Below are positions 1 through 8,678 of a DNA stretch of 45,120 nucleotides, piece by piece. The notes under the pieces are model-generated. The model was not told the DNA's origin. It made no database searches and saw nothing but the letters and a program-made list of their open reading frames with translations. This DNA is from Planctomycetota bacterium (GTDB lineage: Bacteria > Planctomycetota > Phycisphaerae > Phycisphaerales > SM1A02): positions 1-45,120 of the forward strand of contig JAQCEQ010000022.1 of assembly GCA_027618565.1 (NCBI GenBank). The letters run 5' to 3'. The position numbers and the translations under genes are program-made. The first letter of the stretch is position 1. Each line of letters begins with the position of its first letter.

Positions 1-1536
1 CACCTCGGCGCCCTCTGCGCCTCCGGCAGCGACAACTTTTTCAACGACGTGTGGTTCAAGTTCTCCGCGGCAGCCAACGGCTTCGCCACGGTCTCGTCCT
101 GCGGCACCATCAGCTACGACAACAAGCTGGCGGCGTACGACATGGGCGTCAACCCGGCGGCGTTCGATTTCAACACGCTGCCCGACGCCCTGATCGGCTG
201 CAATGATGACGGCGTCGACTGCCTCTTGTCGGACGGCACCACGCCGTACGCCTCGGAGCTCAGCTTCGCCTGCGTGGCCGGCCACTCCTACCTCGTCCGC
301 AACGGCTCCTACGCCGATGGCGACACGGGCACGGGCACCCTGCTGTTCACGCTGCCGGTGGCCTGCTCGTTCCCAAGCTCGACCTCTTCTGAGGGCGAGG
401 CTTGCGGCAGCAACTCCAACGGTGGTTGCGATACGACGACGGGCGCGATCCTTGCGACCCCGATCGCCAACGGCGCTGTCGTCGCCGGCTCCTTCTGGGC
501 CGACGCGGACGCCCGCGACACGGACTGGTACTCCTTCACCCTCGATGCCGAGACCAATGTGACCTGGAGCGTGTACTCCAACCAGTTCGCCGCGGCCTTC
601 CTGATCTCCGGCGATCCTTGCACCACTGCAACGATCGTCGCCCAGGGTTCGGGCTCGTGCCCGACCGTCGTGAGCGCCTGCCTTGACGCCGGCACCTACT
701 ACGCGTGGGCCGGCACCGCCGACTTCACGGGTACGCCGTGCGGCTCTGGCGCGCTCAACGACTACGTGGCTAGCCTTGGCTTCACGGCCGCTGATTGCCC
801 CGAAGCGAGCGACACCTGCGACAACGAAGGTCCGGACAACCAGTCCTCGACTGGCTCCATGGATGTGACTGGCGGCGGCGTCGCTTGCGGCGCGGCTGGC
901 ATCACCACACCCAACACCTACGCGATGTCCTTCCCGGCCATCACCGCGGGTGAAGTGCGTTGCCTCTCGGTCGGCTTCTCCAACAGCGGTTCGTCCATCC
1001 TCGGCTCTGTCGCGCTCTACCGCGACACCGACGGTGGTGCACCGACTGGCCCGGACATCGACCTGGAGCTCTTGGGTCAGCGTGACTTCAACCTCCCCGG
1101 CGGTTACCTCGGCGCCATCACGGCCCGGTTCGACGAGCCGATCTGCCTCGATGGCAACACCATGCCCATCGTCGCCGTGTTCGACATCGGTGAGTCCACC
1201 GATGGCTTCGCGGTGTACGGCGGCAACGGCGTCGCTGGTCCTGAGGTGTACATCCTCTCGGCCGCCTGCGGCTTGGCCACCTTCAACTCCATGTCCTCAA
1301 TCGGCTTCCCCGGTGAGTCCTGGATGGTGAACATCAATGGTGACTTCGCGGCTTGCGGCGGCGGTGGCAATCCTTGCCCGACCGATCTGGACGGCAACGG
1401 TGCCATGGACGGTGCTGACCTTGCCATCCTCCTGGGTGGCTGGGGCGGCCCCGACGGCGACATCGACGGCGACGGCACCACCAACGGTGCTGACCTCGCC
1501 GCCCTGCTCGGCGTCTTCGGCACGTCCTGCCCATAA
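1..1536 (+). CDS. Secreted multi-domain protein with C-terminal dockerin-like tail (5' end missing)
   Basis: The frame is open from base 1, so the start lies outside the window; 511 residues are visible. The protein is rich in Cys, Gly, Asp and Thr and looks extracellular. Two stretches (about residues 1-115 and 140-275) resemble the bacterial pre-peptidase C-terminal-like beta-sandwich, with pieces such as DNFFNDVWFKF and DTDWYSFTL. Residues about 290-455 form a third beta-rich region that I do not recognise. The C-terminus carries two dockerin-like calcium loops, DLDGNGAMDGADLAILLG (from residue 462) and DIDGDGTTNGADLAALLG (from residue 487), and ends in TSCP. No catalytic motif is visible in this part. 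The same tail occurs on the genes at 29898 and 42807. A strong terminator follows 54 bases after the stop. The function is unknown; adhesion or binding is only a guess. Confidence 0.85.
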   Translation, partial: HLGALCASGSDNFFNDVWFKFSAAANGFATVSSCGTISYDNKLAAYDMGVNPAAFDFNTLPDALIGCNDDGVDCLLSDGTTPYASELSFACVAGHSYLVRNGSYADGDTGTGTLLFTLPVACSFPSSTSSEGEACGSNSNGGCDTTTGAILATPIANGAVVAGSFWADADARDTDWYSFTLDAETNVTWSVYSNQFAAAFLISGDPCTTATIVAQGSGSCPTVVSACLDAGTYYAWAGTADFTGTPCGSGALNDYVASLGFTAADCPEASDTCDNEGPDNQSSTGSMDVTGGGVACGAAGITTPNTYAMSFPAITAGEVRCLSVGFSNSGSSILGSVALYRDTDGGAPTGPDIDLELLGQRDFNLPGGYLGAITARFDEPICLDGNTMPIVAVFDIGESTDGFAVYGGNGVAGPEVYILSAACGLATFNSMSSIGFPGESWMVNINGDFAACGGGGNPCPTDLDGNGAMDGADLAILLGGWGGPDGDIDGDGTTNGADLAALLGVFGTSCP

Positions 1537-1590
1537 TCGGGCACTGACCTGAGTAGCGGCTTCTGCCGCGCTCACCAAGCTTGCAACAAC

Positions 1591-1624
1591 GCCCCCCGGT
1601 CTTCGGACCGGGGGGCTTTCTTTT
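1591..1624 (+). terminator. Intrinsic terminator with UUCG tetraloop
   Basis: A perfect 11-bp stem (1591-1601 with 1606-1616) is closed by a C(TTCG)G tetraloop at 1602-1605 and followed by TTTCTTTT. It sits between the dockerin-tailed gene and purE and should end transcription of the former. It is the clearest factor-independent terminator in the window. Confidence 0.93.
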
Positions 1625-1696
1625 GCGCGCACATCCATAGTGCCCCGCCCTACCATGCAGCGCGACACCGAGATCGTTTCAAGCCCCAGCCAATCC

Positions 1697-2206
1697 ATGC
1701 CCGACTCCCCCCAGACTCACGCTCCCCTCGTTGGCATCATCATGGGCTCGCACTCGGACTGGGAGACCATGCAGTCGGCGTCAGCGATCCTCACTGAACT
1801 AGGTGTTCCCAACGAGTGCCGCGTCATTTCGGCGCATCGCACGCCGGAGGCACTTTTTGACTACGCCAAGACGGCTCGAGATCGAGGCCTCAAGTGCATC
1901 ATTGCGGGTGCGGGCGGCGCGGCGCACCTCGCTGGCGTGACCGCGGCGATGACTTCGCTCCCCATCCTGGGGGTACCCGTGGAGAGCAAGTCGCTCAGGG
2001 GGATGGACTCGCTTCTCTCGATGGTGCAGATGCCCGGAGGCATCCCGGTTGGCACGCTGGCCATCGGGCCCGCGGGCGCCAAGAATGCGGGACTGCTGGC
2101 GGCAGCCATGCTGGCCAACGACGATCCCGCCCTACTCCGTCGCTTGGATGACTGGCGTGCGAAGCAGGCCGCGTCGATCTTGGCGAACCCCATTCCCGGC
2201 CTCTAA
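1697..2206 (+). CDS. purE: N5-carboxyaminoimidazole ribonucleotide mutase PurE (class I)
   Basis: PurE interconverts N5-CAIR and CAIR in de novo purine synthesis, in the cytoplasm. The diagnostic blocks are all present: GSHSDWETM (phosphate-binding loop), SAHRTPE with the catalytic His, [26 protein letters not shown] and [13 protein letters not shown]. The start ATG at 1697 gives 169 residues, the usual length, with only about ten residues before the first beta strand. The frame extends upstream to a GTG at 1640 and an ATG at 1655, but these would add an unusual low-complexity leader. No Shine-Dalgarno sequence is visible before any of the three. purK, its normal partner, is not nearby. The gene is isolated between a terminator and a convergent recombinase gene. 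Confidence 0.96.
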   Translation: MPDSPQTHAPLVGIIMGSHSDWETMQSASAILTELGVPNECRVISAHRTPEALFDYAKTARDRGLKCIIAGAGGAAHLAGVTAAMTSLPILGVPVESKSLRGMDSLLSMVQMPGGIPVGTLAIGPAGAKNAGLLAAAMLANDDPALLRRLDDWRAKQAASILANPIPGL

Positions 2207-2225
2207 CGCCCTTGCCGTTGGCGCC

Positions 2226-2262
2226 CGCGCGCGATCGCCACCCTCCTGGCGATCGTCGCGCG
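2226..2262. terminator. Strong hairpin between convergent purE and recombinase genes
   Basis: Arms 2226-2240 and 2247-2262 form a 15-bp stem with one bulged T (2256) and a CCCTCC loop. It lies about 20 bases after purE and 54 bases beyond the end of the opposing recombinase gene, so it could stop transcription from both sides. No T-tract follows on either strand, so this may be a structural block rather than a classic intrinsic terminator. Confidence 0.55.
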
Positions 2263-2315
2263 CGCACTCTGCTCTGCAGCCACTTGTCGACAGTGGCCGG
2301 CCCTTTTCGTTGACA

Positions 2316-3293
2316 TCAGCCCGCCTCGGCACGCGGATGTGCTCGGTCGTAGGCCTCGCGCATCCGCCCGGTGGTGAGATGGGTGTACACCTGCGTGCTG
2401 GAGAGGCTCTGGTGGCCGAGCAACTCCTGAACCGCGCGGAGGTCCGCGCCGTTGTTCAGGAGGTGCGTCGCGAATGAGTGTCGAATTGTGTGCGGCGAGA
2501 TCGCCGGATCCAGTCCAGCAATCTTGAGGTACTTGGAGACCTTGCGGCGCACGGACCGACTGCTCAGCCGCGTCGCGTGCTTGTTGACGAAGAGCGGTGC
2601 GTCTGGCGTGGGCGCGCCACGATCCACCTCCAGCCGGGCGATGTACACCTGCAGCGCTTCGGCCGCCTGGTTGCCAAGCGGCACGATTCGCTCGCGCTTG
2701 CCCTTGCCGCGGACTCGGAGCTGTCGCTCCTGTAACTGGAGGTCCCCCATGTTCAGGGCGACGACCTCGCTGACCCGGACGCCGGTGGAATACATGGTCT
2801 CCAAGATCGCGCGGTCGCGCAGCCCCAGCGTGTCACCGCCCTCAGGTGCGTGAAGCAGCGCCTCGACCTGATCCACGGTGATGGCCTTTGGGAGTCGGCG
2901 AGGCTGTCGCGGTGTGCGGATGACCGTCATCGGGTTCTTGGCGATCATCCCCGCGCGCTCCAACCACTTATGGAAGCTCCTGAGCGTGGCGATCTTCCGC
3001 GCAATCGTGGCCGGCGAGTAGTTCTGGTGCGCCATTTGCGCCAGATAGCCGCGAATGCGCTCCTGGTCGGCACCCAACATCAGGTCGGTGATCGTGGCTC
3101 TGGATGAGGCGTCTGGATTGGCTATTGCGGCCGCCTCGGCTCGGGCATCCGCGGACACGGAGTTGGATTTGCTCAGGTGCGCGGCGTATTGGGTGAGATC
3201 CAGCCCGTAGCACCGCCCGGTGTATTCGGAGAAGTTGCGCTCGTCCGCCAGATAGGCGAGGAACTTCTGAATCAGTGGGTGATAGGGGTCCAT
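2316..3293 (-). CDS. XerC/XerD-family tyrosine recombinase
   Basis: This is a site-specific recombinase of the Xer type, 325 residues. Residues 1-120 form the SAM-like core-binding domain (QKFLAYLADERNFSEYTGRC), and the catalytic domain follows. The full catalytic set is visible: Arg173 (STGVRVSEVVALN), Lys in the RGKGKRERIVPLG hairpin (about 197-199), His268 and Arg271 (HTIRHSFATHLLNNGADL), His294 (LLGHQSLSSTQVYTH) and the nucleophile Tyr303. It is about 25 residues longer than Escherichia coli XerC because of an Ala/Ser-rich insertion near residues 42-68. Chromosome dimer resolution at dif is the likely role. XerC and XerD cannot be told apart here, and no dif site was seen. It lies 237 bp from tRNA-Lys but is transcribed away from it. 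Confidence 0.93.
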   Translation of the reverse strand: MDPYHPLIQKFLAYLADERNFSEYTGRCYGLDLTQYAAHLSKSNSVSADARAEAAAIANPDASSRATITDLMLGADQERIRGYLAQMAHQNYSPATIARKIATLRSFHKWLERAGMIAKNPMTVIRTPRQPRRLPKAITVDQVEALLHAPEGGDTLGLRDRAILETMYSTGVRVSEVVALNMGDLQLQERQLRVRGKGKRERIVPLGNQAAEALQVYIARLEVDRGAPTPDAPLFVNKHATRLSSRSVRRKVSKYLKIAGLDPAISPHTIRHSFATHLLNNGADLRAVQELLGHQSLSSTQVYTHLTTGRMREAYDRAHPRAEAG

Positions 3294-3530
3294 GGGGTGG
3301 TCCTGTAATAGCGTCCACTCTCAGATCGGCAGGTCCAAGAAAAAACTTGTTATCTCCCGACGACTTTCGGCAGAGGCCGCTTCATGCTCATGATTCAAGG
3401 GTGACGTATCATTTCATGTGTTATCGGACTTTACCATGCCGCGGCTTCAAGTTCACCTCAAGGATCGGTAAACTCGGACGATTCAGCCCCGTCGGTCGTT
3501 CCGACCACTCACTTAGCAGCTCACCCCATC

Positions 3531-3603
3531 GATCGCGTAGCTCAGTTGGTAGAGCAAGCGGCTTTTAACCGCTAGGTCCTGGGTTCGAGTCCCAGCGCGA
3601 TCA
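3531..3603 (+). tRNA. tRNA-Lys (anticodon TTT)
   Basis: The 73-nt cloverleaf is complete. The 7-bp acceptor stem pairs 3531-3537 with 3596-3602, with discriminator A3603. The D-arm has GCTC/GAGC stems, and the anticodon stem AGCGG/CCGCT has loop CTTTTAA with anticodon TTT at 3564-3566. The T-arm is CTGGG/CCCAG with loop TTCGAGT. CCA is not encoded. A weak promoter-like pair lies upstream (TTCAAG 3446-3451, TAAACT 3469-3474, 17-bp spacer). Apart from this, the 237 bases between 3294 and 3530 show no gene. Confidence 0.97.
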
Positions 3604-3662
3604 CTCGTGACTGTTTCCCAGGTCTTGCCACCCTTGGCCGAATGACTCTCTGACCCCGCAGG

Positions 3663-6600
3663 ATGCCTCGACTGATGTTGGTGATTCACGCAGCATGGAC
3701 GGACCAAGCTCTCCACCTCTGGGCTGAGGCAGAATCGCCCAATTCCCAATCGGTGGCAGTGGACGCCGAACGACTGAGTCGCACGCTTGCTTCGCTTGGG
3801 TTCCAGGCCACTCGTCCGCGCGCGAGCACCGCGCAACTCACGCTCCCGGGACGCATCACCAGTCCAAGCGGCGCTGTGCCAATCCCGAGTGCTCGCCTGG
3901 CCTCCGCACTCTCGATGCCAGAGCCCGTTGACGAGGAACTGGTGCCATGTGCGGTGACCGTGCCCAGCCTGGCCCTGGGAGGCGCCGATGCGCTGCGGTT
4001 CCTCCAGTCTGCGGCCGAGTGGCGTCAACTGGAGCATGATGGCGTGTGGGACGACTATGCCCGCCGCGCGGGAGCTGCCGGCGTCGCACTCGGTCACGAC
4101 ATGGCGTGGTGGACCGCGCTTGGCGAGCTCGCCCTGGATCTCCTCGCCGAGCAACGTTTCCTCCCAACGCTCTTGCAGCGCACGCCGCAGTGCTTCGAGG
4201 CTAGGTGGCGTCCATGGCTGGCCGATCCCGACACGGCGGAGCGACTGTCGCTCCTGACCTCCGCGATGCCCGCTGCGGCACGAGCGGCAGCGGACGCGCC
4301 GCGGGAGCCTTCCGAGGCGTGGCACCTCGCCGACACGGCACTGGAGTCGATGTTGGACGGCTTCGTGCGTGAGTCGCTGACCCGCGAGCAGTTCATCGAC
4401 TCACTCAGCGATCGCGACCCCGGAAGCGATGCCCATGTCGCATGGCTGAGTGGCCTGCTGGACGGCGTCGTCGAAGTCCGTCAGCCGCACGCTCTGGAGA
4501 GCAGTTTGCTCCGGCAGGCGCGCGGCTGGCTGTCGCGGCTGGAGGAGCCCACGGACATCAGTGGCCTCCGACTCCAGTTCGTGGTGGACGATCCCGACGA
4601 TTCGCATGCGCCCTGGCAGATTCGGTTTCAGTTGTTGGACCGAGGCGGCCACTTGGTCGCCGAGGCCACAACGATTTGGGGCGCGGACAGCCGGCGATCC
4701 AAGCGATCGGCGCAGCACGAGGAGATGGGTGAGGCACTGCTGGCAGAGTTGGCTCGCGCTGCCCATGTGTGGCCGGCGCTGGAAGGAGCACTTGAGGAAG
4801 CTCATCCGACAGCACTGGAACTGGATACCAAGGCCGCGCACGCCTTCTTGACCGATACCTACCCACTCTTGGCGGAGGCTGGCTTCTCCGTCATCGTCCC
4901 CGACTGGTGGGGCGCGGAGGCCAATCGAGTCGGTACGCGACTGGTGCTGGCTCCGCTCGGTGAGGGAGTGGTCGCCGGTGCATCGCCGCTGGGCCTCCAG
5001 TCACTGGTGGAGTACCAGTGGCAACTGAGCGTCGGCAACACAAGCGTGAGCGTGGAGGAGTTTGAGTCGCTGGTACGGCAGCGTGTGCCGCTGGTTCGAC
5101 TGGGTGGCCGGTGGGTGGAGATCCGTGCGGAGGATCTTCAGGGCGCGATCTCGTTCTTGCGGCAGCACCCGGGCGGAACGATGTCGCTGCTGCAGGCCCT
5201 CCGTTTGGCAGGAGGCATCGAGACTTCCGGGCTGGGCATTCCAGTCACTGGGTTTGACGCCACCGGCTGGATCAACGACCTGTTTGGTGCCAATGCAACC
5301 GCCGAGAAACTTCGGACGCTCCCGCAGCCCAGCGCCTTCCAAGGAACACTCCGGCCATACCAGCGCGTCGGCCTCTCGTGGCTGGCGTTCCTCAACGACC
5401 ACGACATCGGCGCCGTGCTTGCCGACGACATGGGCTTGGGCAAGACGATTCAACTCATCGCGCTGCTCCAGCACGAGAGGGAAACCGCGCGGAACGCTTT
5501 GCCTCCGCGCACCACGCCTGGACCCACGCTTCTCGTAGCCCCGCTCTCGGTCCTGGGAAACTGGCGTCGTGAGTTGAACCGGTTCGCCCCCGAACTTCGG
5601 GTCCACACGCAGCACGGCCTGGATCGACCCACCGGAGAGCAGTTCCGAGTCGCCGCTGAGTCTTGCGATGTGGTGCTCACCACCTATGCCATCGCGGTCC
5701 GAGACCGCGACCTGATGGGAACACGTGCTTGGGAACGGGTGGTCCTGGATGAGGCCCAGCACATCAAGAACCCGCCAACGAAGCAGACGGCTGCCATCCG
5801 GTCACTCCGGGCGCGTCACCGGGTTGCGCTCACGGGCACGCCAGTTGAGAACCGCCTGGCGGAACTCTGGAGCATCATGGAGTTTTGCTGTCCGGGGTAC
5901 TTGGGCGCGCGACAGTCGTTCCAGCGGGGTTTCGCGATCCCGATCGAACGCCACCGTGACTTGCAACGGAGCGAACGCCTCCGTGCCATCGTCCGCCCCT
6001 TCATCCTGCGTCGGCTCAAGACTGATCCCAAGGTGATCGACGACCTGCCGGAGCTCATGGAGACGAAGGAGTTTGTGGGCCTCACCACGGAGCAGGCGGC
6101 GCTGTACCAAGGTGTGGTCCGCGAGATGCTCACGCGTGTCGACGCGACGGATGGAATCCAACGCCGTGGATTGATCCTTTCCAGCCTGGTCAAGCTCAAG
6201 CAAATCTGCAACCACCCCGCGCATTACCTCGCGTCCGATGCGCTCGAGGATAATTCGGAGGAGGGCGCCGCCGCCGACACGACCGACCGCGTGGTCGGCA
6301 CGGGCGATCGCGTGAAGCAGTCGGTGACACCATCTGCAGCGACACTCAACGCCATCGGGCGCAGCGACAAGATGCGCCGATTGGTAGAGCTGCTGGAGGA
6401 AGTGATCGCCAACGGGCACCGAGCACTCGTCTTCACGCAGTATCGCCAGCTCGGCAACCTGCTGGTGCCGGTGCTAGCCAAGCATCTGGACATCGATCCG
6501 CTCTTCTTGCACGGAGGCACGCCTCAGCAGCGCAGAGACCAACTGGTGGAGCGATTCCAGTCGGGCGACCCGCGCTGCCCGGTCTTCGTCCTCAGCCTCA

Positions 6601-6938
6601 AGGCCGGCGGCACCGGACTGAACCTCACCAGCGCCAACCATGTCTTCCACTATGACCGGTGGTGGAACCCCGCGGTGGAAAACCAGGCCACGGACCGTGC
6701 GTTCCGCATCGGGCAGACTCGCGCGGTCCATGTCCACAAGTTTGTCGTACGAGGCACGCTGGAGGAGCGAATCGACGAGATGATCGAGCAGAAGAGCGCC
6801 ATGGCCAACTCCATCATCAGCGCCGGCGATGCATGGCTTACGGAATTGGACAGCCAGCAGTTGCGCGACCTGCTCTTCCTGCGCACGCAAGACGACCCGT
6901 CGGGCGCGCTGGGGACCGAGACGGAGGATGACGAATGA
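3663..6938 (+). CDS. SNF2-family DEAD/DEAH-like ATPase (HepA/RapA-related superfamily)
   Basis: A 1091-residue Swi2/Snf2 ATPase that should translocate on double-stranded DNA and remodel protein-DNA complexes. Residues about 394-515 match the SNF2-associated region typical of bacterial members (DWWG ... EEFESLVRQRVPLVRLGGRWVEI). The ATPase core follows: motif I ADDMGLGKT with Lys594, motif II LDEAQH (Asp696-Gln699), motif III ALTGTPVENRLAELWS, then the second RecA lobe with LVFTQYRQLG, LKAGGTGLNLTSA and motif VI DRAFRIGQT (about 1011-1019). Residues 1-390 are a divergent N-terminal region that I cannot assign. The stop overlaps the start of the SWIM-protein gene by 4 bases, so the two are translationally coupled. 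Repair, transcription recycling and phage defence are all possible roles; the sequence does not decide. Confidence 0.94.
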   Translation: MPRLMLVIHAAWTDQALHLWAEAESPNSQSVAVDAERLSRTLASLGFQATRPRASTAQLTLPGRITSPSGAVPIPSARLASALSMPEPVDEELVPCAVTVPSLALGGADALRFLQSAAEWRQLEHDGVWDDYARRAGAAGVALGHDMAWWTALGELALDLLAEQRFLPTLLQRTPQCFEARWRPWLADPDTAERLSLLTSAMPAAARAAADAPREPSEAWHLADTALESMLDGFVRESLTREQFIDSLSDRDPGSDAHVAWLSGLLDGVVEVRQPHALESSLLRQARGWLSRLEEPTDISGLRLQFVVDDPDDSHAPWQIRFQLLDRGGHLVAEATTIWGADSRRSKRSAQHEEMGEALLAELARAAHVWPALEGALEEAHPTALELDTKAAHAFLTDTYPLLAEAGFSVIVPDWWGAEANRVGTRLVLAPLGEGVVAGASPLGLQSLVEYQWQLSVGNTSVSVEEFESLVRQRVPLVRLGGRWVEIRAEDLQGAISFLRQHPGGTMSLLQALRLAGGIETSGLGIPVTGFDATGWINDLFGANATAEKLRTLPQPSAFQGTLRPYQRVGLSWLAFLNDHDIGAVLADDMGLGKTIQLIALLQHERETARNALPPRTTPGPTLLVAPLSVLGNWRRELNRFAPELRVHTQHGLDRPTGEQFRVAAESCDVVLTTYAIAVRDRDLMGTRAWERVVLDEAQHIKNPPTKQTAAIRSLRARHRVALTGTPVENRLAELWSIMEFCCPGYLGARQSFQRGFAIPIERHRDLQRSERLRAIVRPFILRRLKTDPKVIDDLPELMETKEFVGLTTEQAALYQGVVREMLTRVDATDGIQRRGLILSSLVKLKQICNHPAHYLASDALEDNSEEGAAADTTDRVVGTGDRVKQSVTPSAATLNAIGRSDKMRRLVELLEEVIANGHRALVFTQYRQLGNLLVPVLAKHLDIDPLFLHGGTPQQRRDQLVERFQSGDPRCPVFVLSLKAGGTGLNLTSANHVFHYDRWWNPAVENQATDRAFRIGQTRAVHVHKFVVRGTLEERIDEMIEQKSAMANSIISAGDAWLTELDSQQLRDLLFLRTQDDPSGALGTETEDDE

Positions 6939-7945
6939 GCGCCATGCCTCCATCCGGCGGGGATCCACGCGTGGGCTTGGGCGCACCGGCCACCCATTCG
7001 AGTGGCCACGAGTCCATCGCCCGGCACATCGATGCGCCACGCCGCATCAGTCGTGGCCTGCGCCTGAGGCACCGCGCCGGCCCGGGTGAACTCTCGTGGC
7101 ATGCGGCACGGTTCGCCGCAGCGCTGGAATCTTCCTTCAGCACCGAAGCGCGCGCGGATGGGCTGGAGTACGCGATCATCGGCCAGACCTCGATGCTCAA
7201 GATCGAGCCTGCACGGGTCCGCGCATCCGTCCAGGGTCGCGCTCCACGCCCCTACGAACTCACGCTTCGGTTGCACGCCTGGACGGAGGCACAATGGGAT
7301 CAGGCGGTCGGCGCGATGGCGGCCGAGGCGGCCTACACCGCACGGCTGATCAAGGGTGAGTTCCCTTCCTCGGCGCCAGACCTCATGGCGCGGCTGGGCC
7401 TGGATTTGTGGCCCGTGGAGGGTGGGACGGACGCAGAACTCTCGTGCCAGTGCGGGCAACGCTGGTGCAAGCACGCGTGGGCGGTCGTTTGCCATCTCTC
7501 AGAGCGCATCCAAGACGACCCACTCATCCTGTTCTCCTTGCGGGGCATGCCAGCCTCGCAGCTGCTGGAGCGACTCCGGGAGCGGCGCAACCTCTTGGCG
7601 CAGGGCACCAGCGTTGCCCACCCTCCGCCGCCGATGGCCCATGCGCCGCCGCTCCTGGCGCCGGCAGAGGCATGCCTGCACGACTTCTGGCGACCGGGCC
7701 CCGCACTGGAGGCTGCCCGAGCGGTGCGCGAGTCGCACCACCTTCCCCACGCGTTGCTGCGACGCTTGGGACAGAGCCCGATGCAAGGGAAGTTTCCCGT
7801 CGTCGGGCTCCTCTCCAGTGCCTACGACGCGGTGCGCGATGCGGCGCTGAATGTGCGCGACTCGCCTGCGTCGTCGCCGCCTAGCGAAGTCGGGTCGTCG
7901 GAGTCGTCCCCAGGATCTTGCTCCCCGCCGGCACACTCGCCGTGA
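6935..7945 (+). CDS. SWIM zinc-finger protein coupled to the SNF2 ATPase
   Basis: A 336-residue cytoplasmic protein with a SWIM zinc finger of the CxCx4CxH form: Cys171, Cys173, Cys178 and His180, inside LSCQCGQRWCKHAWAV. The N-terminal 160 residues are basic (PRRISRGLRLRHRA) and may bind nucleic acid. Residues about 185-225 continue with DDPLILFSLRGMPASQLLERL, a motif usual after SWIM domains in this family. The start ATG overlaps the SNF2 stop (ATGA), with GGAGG at 6923-6927 seven bases upstream. SNF2-SWIM neighbours occur widely in bacteria, so a physical complex is likely (family knowledge plus inference). The C-terminal 110 residues are Pro/Ala/Ser-rich. The last 65 bases overlap tail-to-tail with the serine acetyltransferase gene on the other strand. 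Confidence 0.88.
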   Translation: MSAMPPSGGDPRVGLGAPATHSSGHESIARHIDAPRRISRGLRLRHRAGPGELSWHAARFAAALESSFSTEARADGLEYAIIGQTSMLKIEPARVRASVQGRAPRPYELTLRLHAWTEAQWDQAVGAMAAEAAYTARLIKGEFPSSAPDLMARLGLDLWPVEGGTDAELSCQCGQRWCKHAWAVVCHLSERIQDDPLILFSLRGMPASQLLERLRERRNLLAQGTSVAHPPPPMAHAPPLLAPAEACLHDFWRPGPALEAARAVRESHHLPHALLRRLGQSPMQGKFPVVGLLSSAYDAVRDAALNVRDSPASSPPSEVGSSESSPGSCSPPAHSP

Positions 7946-8678
7946 GGAAGACATCGGCGCCGATCACGCTCCCGGCGCCAACCACCGTCGAGCCACCCAA
8001 GATCGTGGCGTTGGCGTAGACGGTGACATCCGCCTCCAGCGTGGGGTGTCGGCGAGATCCACGGACGACGCGACCGTCGGCATCATGCTCGAACCGGAGC
8101 GCACCCAGCGTGACGCCCTGATACAGCGTGCAGCGCGGACCGATGACCGCACTCTCGCCGATCACCACGCCGGTCCCATGGTCGATGAAGCAACCCGGCG
8201 CGATGTCCGCGGCAGGATGGATGTCGACGCCGGTGCGCGAGTGTGCCACCTCAGCCATCATGCGAGGGATGAGTAGCACGCCAAGCGCATGGATGGCGTG
8301 GGCCACGCGATGCACCGAGAGCGCAAAGAGGCCGGGGTAGCAGAGAATGACTTCATCGAGGCCAGTCGCGGCCGGGTCCCCGTGCACCGCGGCGCGCGCG
8401 TCCTCGTCCAGCGCCATCCGTATCGATGGCAGCGATGCGTGGAGCGAGGTCCAATGGTCCCGCCTCGCGCGGGCCGGGACGACAGGCTCGCAGGCCGTCC
8501 GGAAGGCCACGCCAAACGCCTTCGAGCAGGCCAGCGGTGTCGCGCCGGCGCCATGATGTTCCGGGAACAGCGCCGCGGGAAGCGCGTCAACGACCCGCGC
8601 CACCGCACGCACACTGGGAAGGGATGACCTTGGCGGACGGGACATGACGCGGGATCGTAATCCCGCGCCTGGGCTCAC
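7881..8678 (-). CDS. Serine O-acetyltransferase (EpsC/CysE type)
   Basis: This enzyme transfers acetyl from acetyl-CoA to L-serine, giving O-acetylserine for cysteine synthesis. The N-terminal helical part holds DEVILCYPGLFALSVHRVAHA. The left-handed beta-helix follows, with AEVAHSRTGVDIHPAADIAPG, FIDHGTGVVIGESAVIG and YQGVTLGAL, the hexapeptide and catalytic His blocks of serine acetyltransferases of the EpsC subgroup. The GTG start at 8678 overlaps the upstream stop (GTGA); an ATG at 8645 is an alternative. The length of 265 residues suits the family. The 3' end overlaps the SWIM gene on the opposite strand by 65 bases. No O-acetylserine sulfhydrylase gene is present here, and the pairing with an exported EF-hand protein has no obvious metabolic logic. 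Confidence 0.93.
   Translation of the reverse strand: MSPGAGLRSRVMSRPPRSSLPSVRAVARVVDALPAALFPEHHGAGATPLACSKAFGVAFRTACEPVVPARARRDHWTSLHASLPSIRMALDEDARAAVHGDPAATGLDEVILCYPGLFALSVHRVAHAIHALGVLLIPRMMAEVAHSRTGVDIHPAADIAPGCFIDHGTGVVIGESAVIGPRCTLYQGVTLGALRFEHDADGRVVRGSRRHPTLEADVTVYANATILGGSTVVGAGSVIGADVFLTASVPAGSKILGTTPTTRLR

Noticed and set aside
2316-3603. Genomic-island integrase next to tRNA-Lys
   Set aside because: The recombinase has the Xer form, is transcribed away from the tRNA, and no repeat of the tRNA 3' end was found elsewhere in the window.
3513-4325. Minus-strand frame of 270 residues across tRNA-Lys
   Set aside because: It reads antisense through the tRNA (giving the familiar RTQDLAVKSRLLYQLSY-like string) and into the SNF2 gene; it is not a gene.
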